A stretch of DNA of 64,000 nucleotides from an uncultured Croceitalea sp. (GCA_947503285.1 CANNDD010000005.1:62001-126000); one strand, 5' to 3'; numbered from the stretch's first letter, positions 1 to 8,210 are shown. The notes: generated by a model from the sequence alone, not told the origin. Made by a program: numbers and translations.

Positions 1-1002
1 ACCAATTTCTTTTAGATAAGCATTGGCCTTCTGATTGCTTAGAACGGGTAATACGCATTCTCCATCAATCACTTTTGGGTGGTCTTTGTACTTTTCTAAT
101 ATGGCTAGTGCGGTCGGGAGTAGGGGAATGCTAAATTTTGCATTGGTTTTGGTGCGTTTTGCCTCGATCCAAAGTTCTCCATCGATATTCATGACCAAAT
201 TATCCGGGTTCAACTTCTTCACATCAATATAGGCAAGACCCGTATAACAGCAGAATACAAACATATCCCTAACCATGGAAATTCGTGGCCATTTGATTTC
301 AAGGTCTACCAAGCGTTGTAGTTCTTCTGCGGATAGAAATTCGCCGTCTACCCATTTAAACTTAGCTTTGAAATTATAGAAGGGGTCATTGTCAATCCAT
401 CCGTTAGCTACACTCAACCGAACAATCTTTTTAAAGTTATTAATATACTTTAAAGCACTATTATGGTTGCAATTTTTTATTGACTTCATGAAGTAGTCAA
501 ACCGAGTTATAAATTTTAGGTCTACACTTCTTATCGGTATATCCTCTCTCTTGTAATCATGTTGGATGAATTCTGCGATATGATTTCTAGTGGTGAAATA
601 GCGCTTCCATGTTCCGATGGCGAATTCTTTATCTACTAGTTTTTTCATTTGTTGGTTATGCTCATCAAAAATTTCTAAGAGCATTTTAACCTCTCTATCC
701 TTCCCTTGATAAATGTTTTTAATATCTACGGCCGTAAATGGATTTCCTTCTTCAATAAGCTGATGTTGTATTCTATTTATCTTATGGCGTATTGTGGTCA
801 TAAATTGATTCAATTCTTCAGCTTCAACACCTTTTCCCTTTAATTTATTCATTCGGGAGTCCCATTTAGACGGGTCTATTTTTCGGTTTAAACTTATTCC
901 TGTTCGTCTCCCATCTACTGAAATTCTTAGGTATAGACCCGCTTTTCCGTTCTTGTCGTGACGCTCATCTTTTATGTAAAAAAGTGTAGAAAATGAATTC
1001 AT
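1..1002 (-). CDS. Tyrosine recombinase (phage-type integrase), cut by window edge
   Basis: Translating the minus strand from the ATG at 1000-1002 gives 334 open codons running off the left edge. The N-terminus (LFYIKDERHDKNGKAGLYLR) looks like the arm-type DNA-binding domain of Bacteroidota integrases. A SAM-like core-binding domain follows at about residues 100-215. The start of the catalytic domain is seen in FCCYTGLAYIDVKKL, which carries the first part of the active site region. The final H-x-x-R and tyrosine region lies outside the window, so activity cannot be judged. The gene points away from the 3' end of ssrA, about 240 bp away, the usual arrangement for an element integrated at the tmRNA gene. 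It belongs to the tyrosine recombinases that move genomic islands, conjugative elements or prophages; which of these applies cannot be seen. Confidence 0.9.
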   Translation of the reverse strand, partial: MNSFSTLFYIKDERHDKNGKAGLYLRISVDGRRTGISLNRKIDPSKWDSRMNKLKGKGVEAEELNQFMTTIRHKINRIQHQLIEEGNPFTAVDIKNIYQGKDREVKMLLEIFDEHNQQMKKLVDKEFAIGTWKRYFTTRNHIAEFIQHDYKREDIPIRSVDLKFITRFDYFMKSIKNCNHNSALKYINNFKKIVRLSVANGWIDNDPFYNFKAKFKWVDGEFLSAEELQRLVDLEIKWPRISMVRDMFVFCCYTGLAYIDVKKLNPDNLVMNIDGELWIEAKRTKTNAKFSIPLLPTALAILEKYKDHPKVIDGECVLPVLSNQKANAYLKEIG

Positions 1003-1009
1003 AGGTTTT

Positions 1010-1130
1010 TAGGTGTCGATTTATTCCTATTAAAGACATAAAAAATAAATTATAGAGTTTTATAATTACCTAAAAAAGAATGAATTACAAAGAAATCGAC
1101 ACCACTTTTATTTTTTAAAATAGGTGTCGA
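1010..1130. repeat. Repeated TAGGTGTCGA motif between integrase and ssrA
   Basis: TAGGTGTCGA occurs at 1010-1019 and 1121-1130, and the inverted core TCGACACC occurs at 1096-1103. The first copy lies just upstream of the integrase start codon. The last two copies could pair as an 8-bp stem with a 19-nt loop. Short repeated sites beside an integrase gene are often arm-type sites for the integrase or its directionality factor. That role is inferred here from position alone. Confidence 0.4.
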
Positions 1131-1186
1131 ATAGGTGACTTTTAGAATGGTATTATTTACATATATTTGAACACATATAAAATTAA

Positions 1187-1219
1187 AAAATCCTGTAAAT
1201 CAACAATTTACAGGATTTT
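1187..1219. terminator. Intrinsic terminator after ssrA
   Basis: A perfect 14-bp inverted repeat (arms 1187-1200 and 1206-1219, loop CAACA) has A residues on the left and T residues on the right, so it can act in both directions. It lies 24 bp beyond the 3' end of tmRNA on the minus strand and probably ends ssrA transcription. Confidence 0.75.
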
Positions 1220-1242
1220 AATCAAGTTTGGTGTTCAAAAAG

Positions 1243-1638
1243 TGGAGCCGGAGGGATTCGAACCCTCGTCCAAACAAGCAATTAAAAGGCTTTCTACATG
1301 CTTAGTTTTTGTTCGATTTTAGACGCAAGACCGACCAAAAACCGCCTATCGTACGCTTAGCTTCTTAAAATTTTTGTGCTGTTGTCAAAGCAAGCAACAA
1401 CCTTATGTTGACTTTTATGGTGCCTCAAAACGAATCGCCATCAACAAGGGCTATTCTGAGACATCTCGCTTCGCTACCTAGTAGCGACGAGGCTAATCTT
1501 ACTATAATTCAGATTAAGCGGCAAGAGCGTAGTTATTATCGCCAATTAAAAGTGTGAAATATGAGATTAACGAGCTGTATTCCAGCGCTCGGCATGCTTA
1601 CATTCCAATTGGTCTCGCTGTCAAAACCAGTCGGCCCC
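1243..1638 (-). ncRNA. ssrA: Transfer-messenger RNA (tmRNA)
   Basis: This RNA rescues stalled ribosomes and adds a degradation tag. The 5' end (RNA GGGGCCG, from 1638) pairs with the 3' CGGCTCC before discriminator A at 1243. The third pair is G-U, as expected for alanine charging. A T-arm with GGTTCGAATCC is present near 1250-1272. The tag frame reads GDNNYALAA followed by TAA (1514-1543), matching the flavobacterial tag type. CCA is not encoded, since CTT follows the discriminator. A -7-like TAGATTTG (minus strand, 1652-1659) lies 14 bp upstream of the 5' end. The length of about 396 nt is normal. The 3' end abuts an integrase region and is the likely attachment site of a mobile element. 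Confidence 0.95.
1514..1543 (-). other. tmRNA tag-encoding frame
   Basis: This is the internal reading frame of ssrA. It starts at resume codon GGC (1541-1543) and ends at TAA (1514-1516), encoding GDNNYALAA after the alanine carried by the tmRNA itself. The C-terminal ALAA is the usual signal recognised by ClpXP-type proteases. Confidence 0.9.
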
Positions 1639-1680
1639 TTCAATGAGATAACAAATCTATGATTTGTGAAATCGAATTGA

Positions 1681-1702
1681 ACCCCGAGCGTAGTCGAGGG
1701 GT
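1681..1702. repeat. Short palindromic intergenic element
   Basis: ACCCCGAGCGTAGTCGAGGGG followed by TCTTTT forms an imperfect hairpin with a CCCC/GGGG outer stem. It resembles the GACCCC...GGGGTC hairpins at 30992-31101, which suggests a dispersed palindromic repeat. It sits between the divergent ssrA and the dehydrogenase gene. The rest of 1639-1843 holds only the probable ssrA promoter; the short open frame there is not convincing. Confidence 0.45.
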
Positions 1703-1843
1703 CTTTTCTCATCCCATCTTTTTTTTCAATGAACAATTTTTTAAAAGGATGCCAAAGTTACGTAATTTATCTGCCGGTGGTAGAAAAGTTTGTGTACCCT
1801 GTGCAATCCCCTTAAATTGGATCAATAATTATACCAAAGCCAA

Positions 1844-3040
1844 ATGAAGTTCGGAATCATCAAAGAACGCAAAAACCCACCCGATAAAAGGGTCGTATTG
1901 TCACCAAACCTTTGTCAAAATGTCTTAAAAAAGCATTCTGGGGCACAAATCGTTGTCGAACCCTCGCCCATTCGAATATTTTCTGACGATGAATACCGTG
2001 AAGCAGGTATAAAAGTAGCTAATGAAATGGAATCTTGTGATGTGCTTTTAGGGGTCAAGGAAGTGCCCATCAAAGCCTTGATTCCCAATAAGAAATATTT
2101 TTTCTTTTCCCATACTATAAAAAAGCAACCTTATAATCGCGATTTGCTAAGGGCAATTTTAGCAAAGAACATTGAATTGTATGATCATGAGGTAATTACC
2201 AATCAAAATGGTCAACGTTTGGTGGCATTTGGCCGTTATGCGGGCATTGTTGGGGCCTACAACGGGGTAAGGGCTTATGGACTTAAATACAATTTGTTTC
2301 AACTTCCCAAAGCCGAGAACCTAAGGGATAGGCAAGCCTTGATTGCGGCACTTCAGAACATTAAGATACCTAACATCAAGATATTACTTACGGGTAGGGG
2401 TAGGGTCGGTAATGGCGCTAAAGAAATGTTAGATGCCATGGGACTTAAAAAAGTGAATGTCGCGGATTATCTAAGCACTACTTTTAAAGAACCAGTCTAT
2501 TGCCAAATTGATGCCTCTGAATATAATAAACGCAAAGATGGCGTTCGCGGGAATAAAGCGGATTTTTTTGCCAATCCGCAAGAATATAGATCCAATTTCT
2601 TTCGATTCGCCAAGGTAACGGATTTCTATATCGCAGGTCATTTTTATGGTGACGGTGCACCATATTTATACACTAGGGAAGATGCCAAACACCCTGATTT
2701 TAAAATAAAAGTAGTTGCTGATGTCAGCTGCGATATTGATGGCCCAGTGGCAACCACGATAAGGCCATCAACGATTGCGGAACCTATTTATGGGTATGAA
2801 CCCCAATCAGAGGGAGAAATGGATTTTAAAGCTGCTGAAGCCATTGCCGTAATGGCGGTGGATAACTTACCTGCCGAACTACCACGTGATGCCAGTGACG
2901 GATTCGGCGAGGCCTTTTCAAAGTATGTAATCCCAGCTTTTTTTAATGGGGATGCCAATGGAATTCTCGAAAGGGCGCTAATGACCAAAAACGGAAAATT
3001 AACAGATCGATACCAGTACTTAAGTGATTACGTCAATTAA
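1844..3040 (+). CDS. NAD(P)-dependent dehydrogenase, alanine/saccharopine dehydrogenase-like
   Basis: This 398-residue protein has the two-domain plan of the alanine dehydrogenase / pyridine nucleotide transhydrogenase superfamily. The N-terminal substrate domain covers about residues 1-135 (MKFGIIKERKNPPDKRVVLS). A Rossmann nucleotide-binding domain follows, with GRGRVGNGA at about 184-192. This glycine pattern and the overall length resemble the lysine-forming saccharopine dehydrogenases more than classical alanine dehydrogenase. Bacteroidota proteins of this type are variously annotated as alanine dehydrogenase or saccharopine dehydrogenase-like. The substrate cannot be read from the sequence. 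The gene is alone on the plus strand with no clear operon partner. Confidence 0.75.
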   Translation: MKFGIIKERKNPPDKRVVLSPNLCQNVLKKHSGAQIVVEPSPIRIFSDDEYREAGIKVANEMESCDVLLGVKEVPIKALIPNKKYFFFSHTIKKQPYNRDLLRAILAKNIELYDHEVITNQNGQRLVAFGRYAGIVGAYNGVRAYGLKYNLFQLPKAENLRDRQALIAALQNIKIPNIKILLTGRGRVGNGAKEMLDAMGLKKVNVADYLSTTFKEPVYCQIDASEYNKRKDGVRGNKADFFANPQEYRSNFFRFAKVTDFYIAGHFYGDGAPYLYTREDAKHPDFKIKVVADVSCDIDGPVATTIRPSTIAEPIYGYEPQSEGEMDFKAAEAIAVMAVDNLPAELPRDASDGFGEAFSKYVIPAFFNGDANGILERALMTKNGKLTDRYQYLSDYVN

Positions 3041-3127
3041 ATTCTGGGGCTTATCGAAAGATTGGGTTGCTTTTTAGGATAAAAGTGGTTTTTTTATATA
3101 TTTGATAGCTTTACCATTGCGAAAACA

Positions 3128-3397
3128 GTGAAATTCAACTGGATTTTTAGGAACCAAACGGACCAAGACTTTTCAAAACGCTGCATCGAGCTTGAGTATA
3201 CACTCAGGCCGAAAATCACCAAATTTTTGTTGAAACAAATGGACAATGAATCGGATGTTGACTTTTCTTGCTTTCATTTTGACGTGGATATGAATTCGAA
3301 TTGGGTATGGATTTCCAAGAAAACCCCACAACAGTATTTGCTTAAAATTAGAAAGGCCTTTGATGTCGAGATCAACGGTTCCCAAGATTTTTCATGA
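3128..3397 (+). CDS. Small hypothetical protein
   Basis: This is an 89-residue frame with GTG as the only upstream start; the next Met is at about residue 38. It is acidic and aromatic in places (DVDMNSNWVWISKKTPQQYL) and has no signal peptide, membrane segment or familiar motif. An open frame of 70 codons lies antisense to it (3173-3385). The plus-strand frame is preferred because it is longer and fills the gap after the dehydrogenase, which ends 87 bp upstream. No function can be suggested. Confidence 0.5.
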   Translation: MKFNWIFRNQTDQDFSKRCIELEYTLRPKITKFLLKQMDNESDVDFSCFHFDVDMNSNWVWISKKTPQQYLLKIRKAFDVEINGSQDFS

Positions 3398-3486
3398 GGT
3401 GGCGCCGTATTTGTTTTTATATCCCGGTTAACGAAAGTCCAATGTTTTGGGCAATCATAAAAAATAGCGATTACCTCAAGTTCAAT

Positions 3487-4134
3487 CTATTTGTTAGTGC
3501 GTGTGCCCCATCGAGTTGTGGCAATAAAGATAAGCAGTCCAAATGTGAGTGTGACCAACCAAGCAAGCGGATGCTCCAAGCCTCTGATTATTAGTATGAA
3601 AGTGGTTTTCGGATGCGTAAAAACATCCCAACTGTTCAATCGTATAAATCGACCTAGGTAAACGCCGTATCCGCAAAGTAAGGCAACTGCACACGTCATA
3701 AATCGTACTATCCCATCCGCATAGAAAATCCTGTAAAATTCTTGAAATATCCTTAAAGAATAGATTCCTGATAAGAAAGAGGTCACGGCGAATAAGGTTA
3801 TAAGTATCGTGTCAAAAACAACTAATTTTAGACTACTCAGGTGCAGATGGACGAAATCGGTAAGTACATATGGGGCATTGGGTAAAAACAGCAGCCAAAC
3901 GAACGAAATTACAGTTCTATACACCGGTTTTGCCATGATTACCGGATGTTTATACAGCAGTAGCGCGATTGCAAAGGGAATCAATGCCAAAAAAAGGTTC
4001 CAGCCCAAAAACAACAGAAAGTAACTTCCGGTAAGTTTTATACGAACTAGTAACAATACTACGGCAAGAATGGAGCCTATTGTCAGCGTGCTGATCTCAG
4101 CATATTTTTGGTAAACCAGATCTTTAGATTTCAT
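3487..4134 (-). CDS. DUF1361 family membrane protein
   Basis: This is a 215-residue, strongly hydrophobic protein with about six predicted transmembrane segments. The segment FVWLLFLPNAPYVLTDFVHL is the hallmark of DUF1361 (W-L-L-F-x-P-N-A-P-Y-x-x-T-D). The family is widespread in Bacteria and has no established biochemical role. The upstream membrane-protein gene overlaps it by 11 bp, so the two are probably co-transcribed and translationally coupled. Confidence 0.85.
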   Translation of the reverse strand: MKSKDLVYQKYAEISTLTIGSILAVVLLLVRIKLTGSYFLLFLGWNLFLALIPFAIALLLYKHPVIMAKPVYRTVISFVWLLFLPNAPYVLTDFVHLHLSSLKLVVFDTILITLFAVTSFLSGIYSLRIFQEFYRIFYADGIVRFMTCAVALLCGYGVYLGRFIRLNSWDVFTHPKTTFILIIRGLEHPLAWLVTLTFGLLIFIATTRWGTRTNK

Positions 4135-4435
4135 AAGCGATGAGTATTACGATATATAAGATGGTGATGGGTATATTGATGAGCAAACAAAGTGCGGACT
4201 TCATCAACCCTTGCTTGTTGGGTTGTTGTGAAAACTGAAATGCTAGACTCATCAAAAAATACAGGGTGTTGATGACCAGAATCAGTAATGCAACATAACC
4301 ATAGTACGCCCTAACAGGATAATTTGGTTCTAGAAATAGGTAGCTAGCGGTCAAATGTCCTCCTAAAAGGGTAGTGGCCAAAAACAATATTAGGGCACCT
4401 TTACTCAGTTCTTCTATAAGTTTTTCTGATAGCAT
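4124..4435 (-). CDS. Small membrane protein, co-transcribed with DUF1361 gene
   Basis: This is a 103-residue protein with three likely transmembrane helices, at about residues 13-35, 44-68 and 80-101 (ALCLLINIPITILYIVILIA). Its stop overlaps the start of the DUF1361 gene by 11 bp. No family is recognised. The close coupling suggests a shared membrane role with DUF1361, but nothing more specific can be said. Confidence 0.7.
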   Translation of the reverse strand: MLSEKLIEELSKGALILFLATTLLGGHLTASYLFLEPNYPVRAYYGYVALLILVINTLYFLMSLAFQFSQQPNKQGLMKSALCLLINIPITILYIVILIAYEI

Positions 4436-4503
4436 GGTATATTATTTTGAAAAAGAGCCGCAACAATAGTGTGCTGCGACCCTTTAGCAACCAACTAAAT
4501 AAG

Positions 4504-5892
4504 TTAAGCCCGGGCCCAATCAATTTTTCGTGAGGCGAACATGACTATTGCCAATATGCAGAACAACCCGATACTGCCTACGAGCAATGCATAACTCTCC
4601 AATTGTATGATGACGAAAATAAAGGTGTAAAGCGCAGTAAGCGAGGCGAATATGAAGAGTACGAACTTGATGCTCTTTAAAATACTTTGCGAATACAGAC
4701 TAATCAAACCGATGACCGCGGTACTGGCAATAGCATACGCCTTTAAAAAGTTTTGGTGTTCAGATATGGAGATGAGCAATGTATAGAACATGACCAGGGC
4801 AAGCCCGATCATCAAGTATTGAAAGGGATGGATGTTGATGGTACTGATGGTCTGTATTAAAAAGAAGACCAAGAAGGTAAGGGCAATGACCAAATACCCA
4901 TATTTTGCGGAACGTTCGCTTTTTTGATATTCATCTACAGGCACCAATAGGTCGGTACCAAATGAAAATGCTGAAAGGTTCGGAAGTTGCCCAAAAAAGG
5001 CCTGTTCAAATTGTCGATTCGTCTGTAATACCTTCCAATTCGCTTCAAAACCTTCATTGGTTACACTTTCATCCGCATCTTCTTCGGGTAAGAAATTTCC
5101 GGTGAAACTAGGATCTTTCCAGTTACTGGTCATGTGTAACGTAGTTTGCTCGCCAACAGGTACGAATCGTATTCTAGAACTTCCATTTACGGTCATACGG
5201 GTCGTAAAATTGATACGATCTACTTTGGGTAAGGTCGTTTCATTCAAAAATGCACTTTCGAGTTCATGCATGGCCAAATAATTGGAATAATAGGTTCCGT
5301 CTGAGTCAGATTGTTTGTACTTGGGCAGAAATTTCGTTTTCGAACCACCCAGTTGCATCTCAATTTGATTTTTAATGCCTTTAAGGTTTGAGGTCTTTAT
5401 GAGAATGGTTGCCTTTTGCCATAGAACATCTTCTGATTTGACGTCGTTTTGGGCAAAATTGGGTACGCTAAAACTTCCTGTAAAATTCATTTCACTAGAG
5501 AAAACAGAGGTTTCGTAAATACCCCGTTCTTTTTTAACGGCGTCTACCCGAGCATCAATTTCAAGGTCATCAGGAAAGAAATAGGCGTATTTGATTTTAC
5601 TGGTACGTTCTGTGATAACCGATTTGGTGCCCGTGACCATTTTTGTGGATTCGGTGTAGGTCTTATAGGGAATCTTAAGAATAGGCCCCATGAAAAGCAC
5701 TTCTTCCCCCCATAAATTACCTACTTCTTGAACCACATCTTGTTGGCGTGAAGCACGTTCTCGAATCAACTCTTTTATAAAAATCAACGGTATCAAGAGT
5801 ACTAAGATGATAAAGCCTATCATTAACATTCTTGCAGTGATACTGGTTCGTATCCAATTTCCAAATCCTTTGTTGTTTTTAATTGTTTCCAT
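4504..5892 (-). CDS. creD: CreD family inner membrane protein
   Basis: This 462-residue protein matches the CreD family. It has one N-terminal transmembrane segment (about 19-42), a large extracytoplasmic domain with the family stretch GNLWGEEVLFMGPILKIPY near residue 60, and then five or six C-terminal membrane helices (about 325-455). In Escherichia coli creD belongs to the CreBC regulon and affects envelope integrity and colicin tolerance; the molecular function is unknown. Here no creBC genes are nearby. Instead the gene follows a winged-helix regulator and a small membrane protein on the same strand. A palindrome 18-34 bp before the start codon is shared with the regulator operon. Confidence 0.9.
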   Translation of the reverse strand: METIKNNKGFGNWIRTSITARMLMIGFIILVLLIPLIFIKELIRERASRQQDVVQEVGNLWGEEVLFMGPILKIPYKTYTESTKMVTGTKSVITERTSKIKYAYFFPDDLEIDARVDAVKKERGIYETSVFSSEMNFTGSFSVPNFAQNDVKSEDVLWQKATILIKTSNLKGIKNQIEMQLGGSKTKFLPKYKQSDSDGTYYSNYLAMHELESAFLNETTLPKVDRINFTTRMTVNGSSRIRFVPVGEQTTLHMTSNWKDPSFTGNFLPEEDADESVTNEGFEANWKVLQTNRQFEQAFFGQLPNLSAFSFGTDLLVPVDEYQKSERSAKYGYLVIALTFLVFFLIQTISTINIHPFQYLMIGLALVMFYTLLISISEHQNFLKAYAIASTAVIGLISLYSQSILKSIKFVLFIFASLTALYTFIFVIIQLESYALLVGSIGLFCILAIVMFASRKIDWARA

Positions 5893-5909
5893 TTATTAGA
5901 TTTAAAAGT

Positions 5910-5926
5910 ACTTTGTATTTCAAAGT
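5910..5926. promoter_or_regulatory. Candidate operator before creD
   Basis: ACTTTGTATTTCAAAGT is a 17-bp near-perfect inverted repeat lying 18-34 bp upstream of the creD start codon. Nearly the same sequence stands before the regulator operon at 6859-6875, including the flanking AAAGT on one side. The winged-helix protein encoded at 5943-6239 is the obvious candidate ligand; binding is inferred. Confidence 0.6.
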
Positions 5927-5942
5927 GAAATGATAAAAAAAT

Positions 5943-6239
5943 TTAGTTTTGTTTTCGAATCAAATTTTCGAGCGCCTCAATATGTTTTTGAAAGGCCACT
6001 TTCCCAGATTTTGTGATACTGTATTTGGTATTGGGCTTACGACCTATAAAGGATTTCTCGACTAAAATATAGTTGGCCTTTTCTAAGGTTTTGGTATGGC
6101 TGGCCAGATTGCCGTCGGTTATTTCAAGCAGTTCTTTGAGCCGATTGAAATCAACACTTTCGTTGACAATAAGAATGGACATAATGCCCAAACGAATTCG
6201 ATGATCGAATAATTTATTAATGTTGTCAATCAGCCCCAT
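5943..6239 (-). CDS. Winged-helix transcriptional regulator of the creD locus
   Basis: This 98-residue protein consists of a single winged helix-turn-helix domain: MGLIDNINKLFDHRIRLGIM, a helix-turn-helix around LKELLEITDGNLASHTKTLE (about 35-55), and a wing with KPNTKYSITKSGK. This is the small MarR/ArsR-like type (HTH_34) frequent beside creD in Bacteroidota. It has no metal-binding cysteines or other effector domain. It lies 4 bp downstream of the 201-residue membrane protein and 50 bp upstream of creD, all on one strand. The repeated 17-bp palindrome suggests autoregulation and control of creD. The dimer arrangement and inducing signal are unknown. Confidence 0.85.
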   Translation of the reverse strand: MGLIDNINKLFDHRIRLGIMSILIVNESVDFNRLKELLEITDGNLASHTKTLEKANYILVEKSFIGRKPNTKYSITKSGKVAFQKHIEALENLIRKQN

Positions 6240-6243
6240 TCGG

Positions 6244-6849
6244 TTATTTTTCTTCCTTAAGGTAAACTAAACTTCCATAGATGATATGAAAAACACCGAA
6301 TCCGAGAATCCAAAACCAGAAACCATACCCGGGTAGTGCAGCGCAAACGAGTCCGAGTACGATTTCGGCGTATCCCAGGTATTTGACATTGCCCAAGGTA
6401 TACTTTGAAGCGTTGACCAAGGCCAGGCCATAAAAAATCAACATCAGTGACCCGGTAAGACCATAATGTTGGCTATTGAGTTTGATGAGAATATAGATAC
6501 CCCCGGTCAGCAAGGGAATAAGGAAGTTGACAAGTAACCTTTTTGTTGTTTCATCCCAGATTTTTTCGTTGTTCTTTTTAGCCTTTTTTGAGGTCAATAA
6601 ATAGCCCGTTAACACACTAAGTAGGGCCACTGAAATTAAGATAATGACAATCAACCTAAAGTTCCAACTATGTAAGGTCAGGTATTCCCCAGGCTTGGGA
6701 AGCAAGAACAAATAGGTGATCAGGGCACCGGTCAGTGCATAGAGGCCCGCCATAATACCAGATAGCCCACTTAAAGAGATAAATCGCGACGAGCGATTCA
6801 TTAAATCCTTTATTTTTGAGATATCATCAAGATATTTATTTGAATCCAT
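6244..6849 (-). CDS. Membrane protein of the creD locus
   Basis: This 201-residue protein has five or six predicted helices, including FRLIVIILISVALLSVLTGY near residue 70, and ends in the charged tail YLKEEK. The N-terminal 30 residues are soluble and polar (MDSNKYLDDISKIKDLMNRS). It is the first gene of a three-gene run (membrane protein, winged-helix regulator, CreD). Its gene starts 10 bp after the 17-bp palindrome. By position it could sense or transduce a membrane signal to the regulator; no sequence motif proves this. Confidence 0.8.
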   Translation of the reverse strand: MDSNKYLDDISKIKDLMNRSSRFISLSGLSGIMAGLYALTGALITYLFLLPKPGEYLTLHSWNFRLIVIILISVALLSVLTGYLLTSKKAKKNNEKIWDETTKRLLVNFLIPLLTGGIYILIKLNSQHYGLTGSLMLIFYGLALVNASKYTLGNVKYLGYAEIVLGLVCAALPGYGFWFWILGFGVFHIIYGSLVYLKEEK

Positions 6850-6858
6850 TTTAAAAGT

Positions 6859-6875
6859 ACTTTGAAATTCAAAGT
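6859..6875. promoter_or_regulatory. Candidate operator before the regulator operon
   Basis: ACTTTGAAATTCAAAGT is a perfect palindrome of 8 + 1 + 8 bp, 10-26 bp upstream of the membrane-protein start codon. It differs at only two positions from the creD copy at 5910-5926. The match suggests a common repressor site near the transcription start. Confidence 0.6.
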
Positions 6876-6943
6876 TAAAATAAAATTCAACTTTTGACTT
6901 ATTTTTTTAAAGAAAATCGATAAAATGAGTTTTTGTAACTGTT

Positions 6944-7324
6944 ATGAATCCTGCTGAGAACTACATATTATCCCAAAATGAACCTTATCGCAGTATTTTA
7001 TTGCATATCAAATCGGTGGTGGAAATCACGCTGCCCGAAACCGAATTAAAGTATAAATGGAACATTCCTTGTTTTTATTCAGGGAAATCGCCCATCTGTT
7101 ATTTGAACGTACCACCTAAAAAGGGGTATGTTGATGTGGGGTTTTGGAATTCGGCGCATTTGACCAAACACTTGGACCAAATGGTCACCGAAAAACGAAA
7201 AGTGGTCAAATCGTTACGATATGAATCCCTCGAAGTGATTGACGATACCGTTTTGATAACCGTTCTACAAGATGCCTACAGTGTTAGCGGGAAAGGATTT
7301 TATAAAAAAAAGGATGAGGACTAA
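6944..7324 (+). CDS. DUF1801 domain protein
   Basis: This 126-residue soluble protein has the DUF1801 (YdhG-like) fold features: an N-terminal helix YILSQNEPYRSILLHIKSVV, then ETELKYKWNIPCFYSGKSPICYLN, then KGYVDVGFWNSAHL. Proteins of this family are small and cytosolic and their role is unsettled. Its stop codon overlaps the stop of the convergent kdsA gene by 4 bp. No operon partner is visible. Confidence 0.85.
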   Translation: MNPAENYILSQNEPYRSILLHIKSVVEITLPETELKYKWNIPCFYSGKSPICYLNVPPKKGYVDVGFWNSAHLTKHLDQMVTEKRKVVKSLRYESLEVIDDTVLITVLQDAYSVSGKGFYKKKDED

Positions 7325-8133
7325 AGCTCGTTGACTACTTTTCGTATGGCGACCAAATCCGTTAGTAACTTTTCCAATAGCTTTAAATCCAACATATTCG
7401 CCCCATCACTTTTGGCATTGGCCGGGTCAAAGTGTGTTTCCATAAATAATCCGTCCACCCCGGCCGCAATTCCTGCCCTGGCCATGGTGCCTATCAATGC
7501 TGGTCGTCCGCCGGTTACACCCGATGCTTGATTGGGTTGTTGTAGGGAGTGTGTTACATCGAGTACTACGGGTGCATATTGCTTCATGGTGGGAACGCCC
7601 CTAAAATCAACGACCATATCTTGATAGCCGAACATCGTGCCCCTATCGGTGATCCAAGCATTTTCATTGCCGGAATCCGTCACCTTTTTGACGGCATGTT
7701 GCATACTTTCCGGACTCATAAACTGCCCTTTTTTTAAATTAACGGTTTTACCAGTTTGTGCAGCGGCAACTACCAAATCGGTTTGCCTGACTAAAAAAGC
7801 CGGTATTTGCAAAACGTCAACATATTGGGCAGCCATTACCACGTCTTGTTCGGTATGAATATCCGTGATCGTGGGAACGTCAAAGGTTTCTGAAACCTTG
7901 CGGAGTATTTTTAAGGCCTTTTCATCACCAATACCCGTAAATGAATCAATACGACTGCGGTTTGCTTTTTTAAAGCTACCCTTAAAAACATAGGGAATAT
8001 GAAGGTTGTCAGTAATTTCAACCACCTTTTCTGCAATCTTTAGTGCCATGTCCTCCCCTTCAATGGCGCAAGGCCCTGCCAACAAGAAAAAATTAGCACT
8101 ATCCTGATGTTTTAGTTGCGGTATCTGATTCAT
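7321..8133 (-). CDS. kdsA: 3-deoxy-8-phosphooctulonate synthase (KDO-8-P synthase)
   Basis: KdsA condenses phosphoenolpyruvate with arabinose 5-phosphate to form Kdo-8-phosphate, the precursor of the Kdo in lipopolysaccharide. The 270-residue protein is of normal length. The motif AGPCAIE carries Cys22. His195 (DVTHS), Glu232 (METHF) and Asp243 complete the metal-ligand set known from the Aquifex enzyme, so this is the metal-dependent type rather than the Asn-containing E. coli type. FKGSFKKANRS near residue 50 and KKGQFMSP near 135 are substrate-binding stretches. A -7-like TATTTTTG lies on the minus strand at 8156-8163, just upstream. No other Kdo genes are adjacent. Confidence 0.95.
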   Translation of the reverse strand: MNQIPQLKHQDSANFFLLAGPCAIEGEDMALKIAEKVVEITDNLHIPYVFKGSFKKANRSRIDSFTGIGDEKALKILRKVSETFDVPTITDIHTEQDVVMAAQYVDVLQIPAFLVRQTDLVVAAAQTGKTVNLKKGQFMSPESMQHAVKKVTDSGNENAWITDRGTMFGYQDMVVDFRGVPTMKQYAPVVLDVTHSLQQPNQASGVTGGRPALIGTMARAGIAAGVDGLFMETHFDPANAKSDGANMLDLKLLEKLLTDLVAIRKVVNEL

Positions 8134-8210
8134 AAGTATACGTTAATGTTTTGCACAAAAATACTATTTTGAAGAAGTATGTGTTATGATAGTACCCAAA
8201 TTAACCTACT

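Noticed and set aside
1659-1847. 62-codon plus-strand frame between ssrA and the dehydrogenase
   Set aside because: It runs through a palindromic repeat and the ssrA promoter and has no convincing protein features.
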